Both the position numbers and the translations under genes were made by a program. A stretch of DNA of 9,735 nt, taken from NCBI GenBank assembly GCA_047638675.1, contig JBLIML010000151.1, positions 1 to 9,735 on the forward strand, in the 5' to 3' direction. The DNA is from WLWS01 sp047638675 (GTDB lineage: Bacteria > Pseudomonadota > Gammaproteobacteria > Eutrophobiales > Eutrophobiaceae). Positions 5,294 through 9,735 of this stretch are shown piece by piece (within the stretch, counting starts at the first letter, position 1; every line of letters starts with the position of its first letter). Under the pieces are notes generated by a model. That model worked only from the letters and a program-made list of their open reading frames with translations. It ran no database searches and was not told the origin of the DNA.

Positions 5294-6634
5294 TTATCGA
5301 TCCGTTTGGATAACAGCGCGGGGCTCAGCCTGCTTGATAATAAGCGCAGCGATGAACAAGGCGCCTACCATCACCATGATTGCCCAAATGGCAGCGTGAT
5401 AGGAGCCAAAAGTGTCAAGGCCAACGCTGAACATTACCGGGCCGATGGCGCTACCAATTACTGTTAGGGTCATGTTCAGGCCACTTATCTCGCCGAGGAA
5501 ACGGCGACCAAAAAAGCGAATAAAGGCGAGATTCGATAGCACACCCCACAAGCCGCTGGTGGTGCCGAATCCAGCTACCAACAACCAGTAACCCCAGTCG
5601 TATTGGAGATGTAACATTCCCCAGGAACCGATCATGAAACTGAACAGTTTTATGAGAAGAAAGCGCTTTAGAGGCCAGTGATCTGATAACCAACTGGCGA
5701 GAAAGTTGATGCTGACAGAGGCGATGGCTGCCGGGAAAAAATAGGTAAAAGCTTCTTCCGATGTTCTACCTGCTTCACTGAATATGGAAACGACATGAAA
5801 TACCAGTGCTGTGCCAAACAGGGAATAGAGTCCCAGCGCTGAGGCGTATATCCAGAATACCGGGCTGCGTTTTGCCTCTTGCGGCGTTTTATGAGGAATC
5901 GACAATACTGATTCATCACTGTGATCACTATGGGCACCGTCCGCGCGCAAGCCACAAGATTCCGGAGAATTTCTGACAAACACCAGCGCCAATAAACTGA
6001 ACCCGATACCGACAATAATCGCTAATATGTTCAGCGCGTGATGCCAGCCAAAACCGAGGATCAAGAAGGCAAGAAAAGGAGGTGCTAGTGAAAACCCCAG
6101 ATTTGCAAAAGCTGAACGAGCACCAGATACCAATCCACGACGCTTTTCGAACCACACCAGCAGTACATTGATTGATGAGCTGGTGAGGACACCTTGGCCG
6201 CTAAAGCGCACACCGAAATAGCCGATCAGTATCAAGGGAAAAGTAATCCAGGAAATCGATACAGGGATGAAACTTAGCAAGACACTCGCCATGGAATCAA
6301 TTTTTGAGATAAAAAAGACACACAGTCCGAGTCCAATGCTTGCTCCAACGATGCTAACACGGGCACCAGTTCGGTCATAAAAGCGACCCGCTCGTGTCAG
6401 GAACAAGGAACTGCCGAGAGTGCCGAACAGATAGGCGGTGGAAAGTTGAGTTCGGGATAAGCCAAAAGCCTCAATGAAGTGCTCCGTGAACACGGACATA
6501 CCCATGGTCTGCCCTGGAATCGACATTAGGATCCCTAATGTGGAGATAAACCAGATCACCCAGCCATAGAAAAATGGAAAATTCTTTACCGCAAAAGGCC
6601 AGTTGGCCGGCAGACTGTAAGCCATGTGCTTCAT
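5294..6634 (-). CDS. MFS transporter, 12-helix permease (446 aa)
   Basis: This protein has about 12 hydrophobic segments with the major facilitator layout. Helix 1 (FFYGWVIWFISTLGILMSI) precedes a periplasmic-type loop. A motif-A-like GRFYDRTGARVS lies between helices 2 and 3, and a hydrophilic central loop at about residues 220-260 (ESCGLRADGAHSD...PQEAKRSP) separates the two six-helix halves. A second-half counterpart, SWLSDHWPLKRF, follows. The FYGW start and overall shape recall the monocarboxylate/oxalate-formate-like MFS branches, so a small organic acid or similar solute is a reasonable but unproven guess; the direction of transport is not evident. Met at 6634 is used, with a second in-frame Met three codons later at 6625; neither has an obvious Shine-Dalgarno. 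It is transcribed toward the oxidase gene and leads the secreted-protein gene by 113 bases. Confidence 0.88.
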   Translation of the reverse strand: MKHMAYSLPANWPFAVKNFPFFYGWVIWFISTLGILMSIPGQTMGMSVFTEHFIEAFGLSRTQLSTAYLFGTLGSSLFLTRAGRFYDRTGARVSIVGASIGLGLCVFFISKIDSMASVLLSFIPVSISWITFPLILIGYFGVRFSGQGVLTSSSINVLLVWFEKRRGLVSGARSAFANLGFSLAPPFLAFLILGFGWHHALNILAIIVGIGFSLLALVFVRNSPESCGLRADGAHSDHSDESVLSIPHKTPQEAKRSPVFWIYASALGLYSLFGTALVFHVVSIFSEAGRTSEEAFTYFFPAAIASVSINFLASWLSDHWPLKRFLLIKLFSFMIGSWGMLHLQYDWGYWLLVAGFGTTSGLWGVLSNLAFIRFFGRRFLGEISGLNMTLTVIGSAIGPVMFSVGLDTFGSYHAAIWAIMVMVGALFIAALIIKQAEPRAVIQTDR

Positions 6635-7043
6635 GAAAATAGTAGTTGTCTTGTTATGTGGCTGGATTAGCGGGTCTTCGCGAGCAGTATATAGGCAATC
6701 TAATGCGCGGTAGAATCGACGTGTGAGCGACCAAAGGCAGATCTTGACTTATGTGAGTGAGGAGGGAAAAGGTCTGAATACCCTTCGTCCTGCTATTAGA
6801 ATTCCAGTTTGTTCTTTAAAAAGTTATTTTTGAGCGTTATCCCAAGGACCAGCACCCAGAGACCCAAATTCCTGTAGCTCATCGCGTCTCCATCTTTCCT
6901 TGAGATTGAAACAATATGGTCCGTTCACCCTATGCCCTTCCTTCCTCAAGCAACTTCCAGAGAATAGGCTACACTGATTAAAGGGCGTACGGTCTTTGCC
7001 AGAACTCTATCAGGCAATTGCCGTCGGGAGGGCCCACATAATA
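6635..7043. other. Gene-free divergent intergenic region
   Basis: About 400 bases between the starts of the leftward MFS gene and the rightward lipoprotein gene. I find no coding frame with a plausible start and ribosome-binding site on either strand, and no tRNA-like fold. Promoters for both genes must lie here. A TATACT reading leftward (6691-6686) and a TACACT reading rightward (6970-6975) are possible -10 boxes, but neither has a convincing -35. Confidence 0.45.
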
Positions 7044-7400
7044 ATGCGAAGCAATAATCCGCGAATTCGTCAGCGTTGGAAGCTCATGATCGTTACGCTA
7101 TTCGTAGTCTGTGTCTCTGGCTGCGCGGCAATACCACCTATGTTATCACAAGCGTCCTGGGCTTTGTCCGGGGTGAGTTATGTGACCACCAGTAAGGGGC
7201 CTTCCGATCACGCCATATCCTTTGCTGTTAAAAAAGATTGTTCTCTATTCCGTTTAGTAAAATTCCAGGCAATATGCCAACCAATTTCGGAAAATTCCAA
7301 CCAATCGATTTTAAGCTGGGTAATTAGCCAGTTCCGGCCGCCTGCTACAGAGAACATATTGTTAAACAGCCCCGAGGTCGCTTCCAGAATACCGCCTTAA
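7044..7400 (+). CDS. Small putative lipoprotein (118 aa)
   Basis: The protein begins with a basic stretch (RSNNPRIRQRWK), then a hydrophobic core (LMIVTLFVVCV) and the lipobox-like VSGC, with the lipidated cysteine expected at residue 27. After it, the sequence ASWALSGVSYVTTSKGPSDHAISFAVKKDCSLFR resembles a common family of short gammaproteobacterial proteins of unknown function, recognisable by a (T/S)-x-K-G-x-x-DHA-(I/L)-S element followed by a DC-x-(L/F) motif and a second Cys. I know no biochemical role for it. I chose ATG 7044 because a GGGAGGG (7026-7032) precedes it and the N-terminus then fits a signal peptide; an in-frame TTG at 6996 would add 16 residues unlike a signal. A later Met (7086) would leave only a short basic-free leader. 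It is probably envelope-anchored and transcribed alone. Confidence 0.65.
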   Translation: MRSNNPRIRQRWKLMIVTLFVVCVSGCAAIPPMLSQASWALSGVSYVTTSKGPSDHAISFAVKKDCSLFRLVKFQAICQPISENSNQSILSWVISQFRPPATENILLNSPEVASRIPP

Positions 7401-7484
7401 TCCCTAAGCGTTAAATTCCGGTGACTGACTAACAAAAAATGTCATCTCGATTTACGTGGACGCCTACAAGGACATTTTCCCCTT

Positions 7485-7544
7485 CCCGTAATCACTACGG
7501 GACGATGTCCCATGCCCGTAATGAGCACGGGACGATGAATCTTA
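7485..7544. repeat. Two 30-bp tandem units with inverted repeats
   Basis: Two successive 30-base units start at 7485 and 7515 and share CCCGTAAT...ACGGGACGATG. The first holds CCCGTAATCACTACGGG (6-bp arms, 5-base centre). The second holds CCCGTAATGAGCACGGG (5-bp arms). Between them GGGAC-GAT-GTCCC (7499-7511) makes a further, nested inverted repeat. A decayed third unit can be traced just upstream (about 7462-7484). The centres, 7493 and 7523, lie about 102 and 72 bases before the start site predicted from the sigma-54 promoter, which fits an activator-binding region. A REP-like or terminator-like role is the alternative. Confidence 0.6.
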
Positions 7545-7567
7545 AATAAATCAATGGAAACACATAT

Positions 7568-7584
7568 TTGGCACTGATTTTGCA
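7568..7584 (+). promoter_or_regulatory. Sigma-54 (-24/-12) promoter
   Basis: TTGGCACTGATTTTGCA matches the consensus YTGGCAC-G-N4-TTGCW except for T in place of the G after GGCAC. The invariant GG (7570-7571) and GC (7582-7583) are separated by exactly ten bases, the spacing sigma-54 requires. Transcription would begin near 7595 and read rightward into the cyclic-di-GMP gene, leaving a leader of about 190 bases. Confidence 0.72.
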
Positions 7585-7594
7585 AGCTTTACTA

Positions 7595-7787
7595 CAAATT
7601 AATGCCAGGAATTTTTAATTTGTTTCTTTTTGACCAAATGGGTTTGCGGATAACTAAAGCAGAAAAATTATGCAGCGGAGCGGTATTCTTCAGGCATTTC
7701 CGCAGCAGCAAATATTTTTCCTTCGGTACTATCCTGCGGTTATAAAAGATCATGACAGTCACTTCAAAGAAAAAGGGGAAACAAAAG
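7595..7787 (+). other. Predicted long 5' leader of the cyclic-di-GMP gene
   Basis: If the sigma-54 promoter is used, about 190 untranslated bases precede the coding region. A GCGGA...TCCGC pairing (about 7674-7702) is the most visible hairpin. I do not see the conserved core of a cyclic-di-GMP riboswitch, and the open frame across part of it lacks coding support. The AGGGG ribosome-binding site (7774-7778) lies near its end. Confidence 0.4.
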
Positions 7788-9735
7788 ATGCAACGATTAT
7801 ATCAGGCGATTGCAGATATCTCGCTGGATTTGATTGCAGTGGTCGATGCGAACTATGTCTATCATGTGGTGAATCAAAGGCATCTGGATATATTCCGCAA
7901 GCCAAAAAAGTTTTTCATCGGCAGTACCATTGGAGAAGTTGTTGGACAGAATGAGTTTGATGAGAAGATTAAGCCCCTGATTGATCGTTGTTTGCAAGGG
8001 GAAGAGGTGAAAGGTGAATACTGGATAGAATCCCCAGACCAGAGAGCGCGTTATGTTTCCGCCCGTTACCTCCCAATTGAATACAAAGATGGATCGGTCA
8101 CAAAGATGGTAATCAACGCGCGCGATTTGACTGACCGAAATCAGGCCGAGAAGGCGTTGGCTAAAAACCAGAAAGACTACCGTACCCTTTTTGAAACTAG
8201 TCAGGACGGTATCGTATTTCGGGATATGGAGGGCTACATAGAGTTGGCCAACAAAACCTTTCTCGACATGATTGGCTATAGCCTGGAAGAAGCACAAAAA
8301 TTAACTATTCAGCAAATAACACCAAAAAAATGGCATGCGGTGAATAAAATAATCGATAAAGACAAGATATTGAAAGAAGGTTATTCCGGCGTATACGAAA
8401 AAGAATATATCCGAAAGGATGGAACTGTTTTTCCCATTGAAGTTAAAGCATGGTTGATTAAAGACAGTGAAGGACAGCAGGATCGAATGATCTGCATTGT
8501 AAGAGACATAACTGAAAGTAAACAGGCTAAGGAAAAACTGCGACGTAGCGAAGAGCGTTTTCGTGCTCTTTATGACAATAATCCGATCATGCTATTCACC
8601 ATTGATGAATATGGCAGGATTCTTTCTGTCAACCAGTATGGGATCGATCAACTGGGCTATTCAAAAGATAAACTCGTTGGAAAGCCGGTGATAAATTTAT
8701 TCTATAAAGAAGATCGTTTTTTGGCGCAGGAGAATCTGAAACAGTGTTTTGTTGAGCGAGATACCGTATATAGTTGGGAGTTAAGAAAAGTACGTCTGGA
8801 CAAATCAATTCTATGGGTCAGAGAGACCGCGCGGGTGGTGGACGATATTGATGGTATGCCAACCGCCCTGATTGTCTGCGAGGATATAACAAAGAATCGT
8901 CAACTCTCCGAACAGCTCACTCATCAGGCCAGCCATGATGTGCTGACAGAGCTGGTTAATCGTCGGGAATTTGAACGGCGCCTTGAACGCGTTTTAGATA
9001 CCATTATTCTGGAAGAGTCCGAACATGCCCTGTGTTATATGGACCTCGATCAATTCAAGGTGGTGAATGATACCTGTGGGCACGTTGCCGGCGATGAAAT
9101 GCTGCGCCAAATTAGCACTGTGTTGAAAAAAGAGGTCCGTAAGCGAGATACTCTGGCGAGACTGGGAGGGGATGAGTTTGGTGTCCTGATGGAGCATTGT
9201 TCGCTGGCTCAGGCGGAGCGGGCTGCAGGCGCGTTTCAACAGGCGGTGCAAAACTATCAGTTCATTTGGGAGGGGCGTACTTTTCGGGTAGGCGTGAGTA
9301 TAGGTTTAGTGGCCATAAGCCGTGAGACGCCGAAAGCGACGGAAATATTAAAGTTGGCAGATGCAGCCTGTTACATGGCCAAGGATCAGGGTCGTAACCG
9401 TGTACATGTCTACCATCCTGAAGACGAGGATATGGCCAAACGTCATGGCGAGATGCAGTGGGTCACGCGTATTCATCAGGCACTTAAAGAAGATCGATTT
9501 TGCCTTTATGCTCAGCCGATTGTTTCATTGGCGAAAAAAAAGGGAACACGGGCACAGCATTATGAGTTATTGCTACGCATGGTAGATGAAGAAGGCAATC
9601 ACATCTTGCCGGGTGCTTTTTTACCGGCAGCAGAACGCTATAACCTGATTACACAGGTGGACAGGTGGGTCATAGAGAACGCTTTTGCTTTATTGGCAGC
9701 GAATCAGGCCTTTCTTAAACAAGTTGAATTTATAT
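7788..9735 (+). CDS. PAS-PAS-PAS-GGDEF-EAL cyclic-di-GMP protein (partial, 649+ aa)
   Basis: The reading frame is open to the window edge, so the C-terminus is missing. Three PAS/PAC sensory modules occupy about 1-118, 126-245 and 255-370; the second ends in IVRDITESKQAKEKLRRSEERFRALY, a classic PAC linker. The GGDEF diguanylate cyclase domain (about 380-545) has HDVLTELVNRREF, MDLDQFKVVND, the intact active site GGDEF (460-464) and an RKRD inhibitory site (451-454) five residues before it. An EAL phosphodiesterase domain begins near 560. Its signature reads YELLLRM (592-598, ELL instead of EAL, which keeps the metal-binding Glu), followed by GAFLPAAERYNLI. Whether the EAL half is active cannot be judged because the later catalytic residues are outside the window. 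No transmembrane segment is visible, so it is probably a soluble sensor. ATG 7788 has AGGGG nine bases upstream; ATG 7752, in the same frame, would add 12 basic residues. Transcription is probably sigma-54 dependent. Confidence 0.92.
   Translation, partial: MQRLYQAIADISLDLIAVVDANYVYHVVNQRHLDIFRKPKKFFIGSTIGEVVGQNEFDEKIKPLIDRCLQGEEVKGEYWIESPDQRARYVSARYLPIEYKDGSVTKMVINARDLTDRNQAEKALAKNQKDYRTLFETSQDGIVFRDMEGYIELANKTFLDMIGYSLEEAQKLTIQQITPKKWHAVNKIIDKDKILKEGYSGVYEKEYIRKDGTVFPIEVKAWLIKDSEGQQDRMICIVRDITESKQAKEKLRRSEERFRALYDNNPIMLFTIDEYGRILSVNQYGIDQLGYSKDKLVGKPVINLFYKEDRFLAQENLKQCFVERDTVYSWELRKVRLDKSILWVRETARVVDDIDGMPTALIVCEDITKNRQLSEQLTHQASHDVLTELVNRREFERRLERVLDTIILEESEHALCYMDLDQFKVVNDTCGHVAGDEMLRQISTVLKKEVRKRDTLARLGGDEFGVLMEHCSLAQAERAAGAFQQAVQNYQFIWEGRTFRVGVSIGLVAISRETPKATEILKLADAACYMAKDQGRNRVHVYHPEDEDMAKRHGEMQWVTRIHQALKEDRFCLYAQPIVSLAKKKGTRAQHYELLLRMVDEEGNHILPGAFLPAAERYNLITQVDRWVIENAFALLAANQAFLKQVEFI

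Noticed and set aside
5180..5467. A 95-codon rightward frame
   Set aside because: It runs antisense to the 3' end of the MFS gene and has no coding-like composition or family resemblance.
6996..7043. TTG start that would lengthen the lipoprotein
   Set aside because: The extra 16 residues do not look like a signal peptide start and lack a good ribosome-binding site, whereas ATG 7044 has GGGAGGG upstream.
7485..7544. CRISPR array
   Set aside because: The units are directly adjacent with internal symmetry and no unique spacers, only two are intact, and there are no cas genes.
7595..7787. Cyclic-di-GMP riboswitch in the leader of the GGDEF/EAL gene
   Set aside because: I could not find the conserved GEMM core elements; a covariance-model search would settle it.
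7670..7954. A 94-codon frame across the leader and start of the cyclic-di-GMP gene
   Set aside because: It is in a different frame from the clear PAS-containing protein and has no recognisable content.

Overview
This looks like a chromosomal window from a Gram-negative bacterium, most likely a gammaproteobacterium. The pointers are a Tat-exported flavoprotein, a lipobox protein, a textbook sigma-54 promoter and a multi-PAS GGDEF/EAL protein of the proteobacterial type. Base composition is middling, with AT-rich intergenic stretches. I cannot name a genus from sequence alone.

Left part (1-2519): a short two-helix membrane protein is followed by three consecutive SnoaL-like (NTF2 fold, SnoaL_4/BaiE-type) proteins of about 196-198 residues. 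The first two are about 92% identical and share their upstream leaders, so they come from a recent tandem duplication with a period of about 740 bp. The third is an older paralog, roughly 60% identical by eye, placed 10 bases behind the second with no leader of its own.

Middle (2520-4769, same strand): an AbrB-type antitoxin and a Doc/Fic-type toxin overlap by four bases and form a toxin-antitoxin pair preceded by a perfect 14-bp palindrome. After them comes a 496-residue FAD oxidoreductase of the berberine-bridge/FAD_binding_4 type. It has a Tat signal peptide and both residues expected for bicovalent flavin attachment.

Minus-strand block (4842-6634): a 12-helix MFS transporter and, downstream of it, a small secreted protein of unknown function converge on the oxidase. 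The dehydratase-like enzymes, periplasmic oxidase and MFS permease could together handle a small organic molecule. That is inferred from proximity and family only; no substrate can be read from the sequence.

Right part (6635-9735): a 400-base gap, a small putative lipoprotein, then an intergenic region with two 30-bp tandem units containing inverted repeats and a near-perfect -24/-12 sigma-54 promoter. These lead into a large PAS-PAS-PAS-GGDEF-EAL cyclic-di-GMP gene that runs off the right edge. The inverted repeats sit where a sigma-54 activator would bind, so this region is the clearest regulatory arrangement in the window. No RNA genes, insertion sequences, CRISPR arrays or replication origins were seen.
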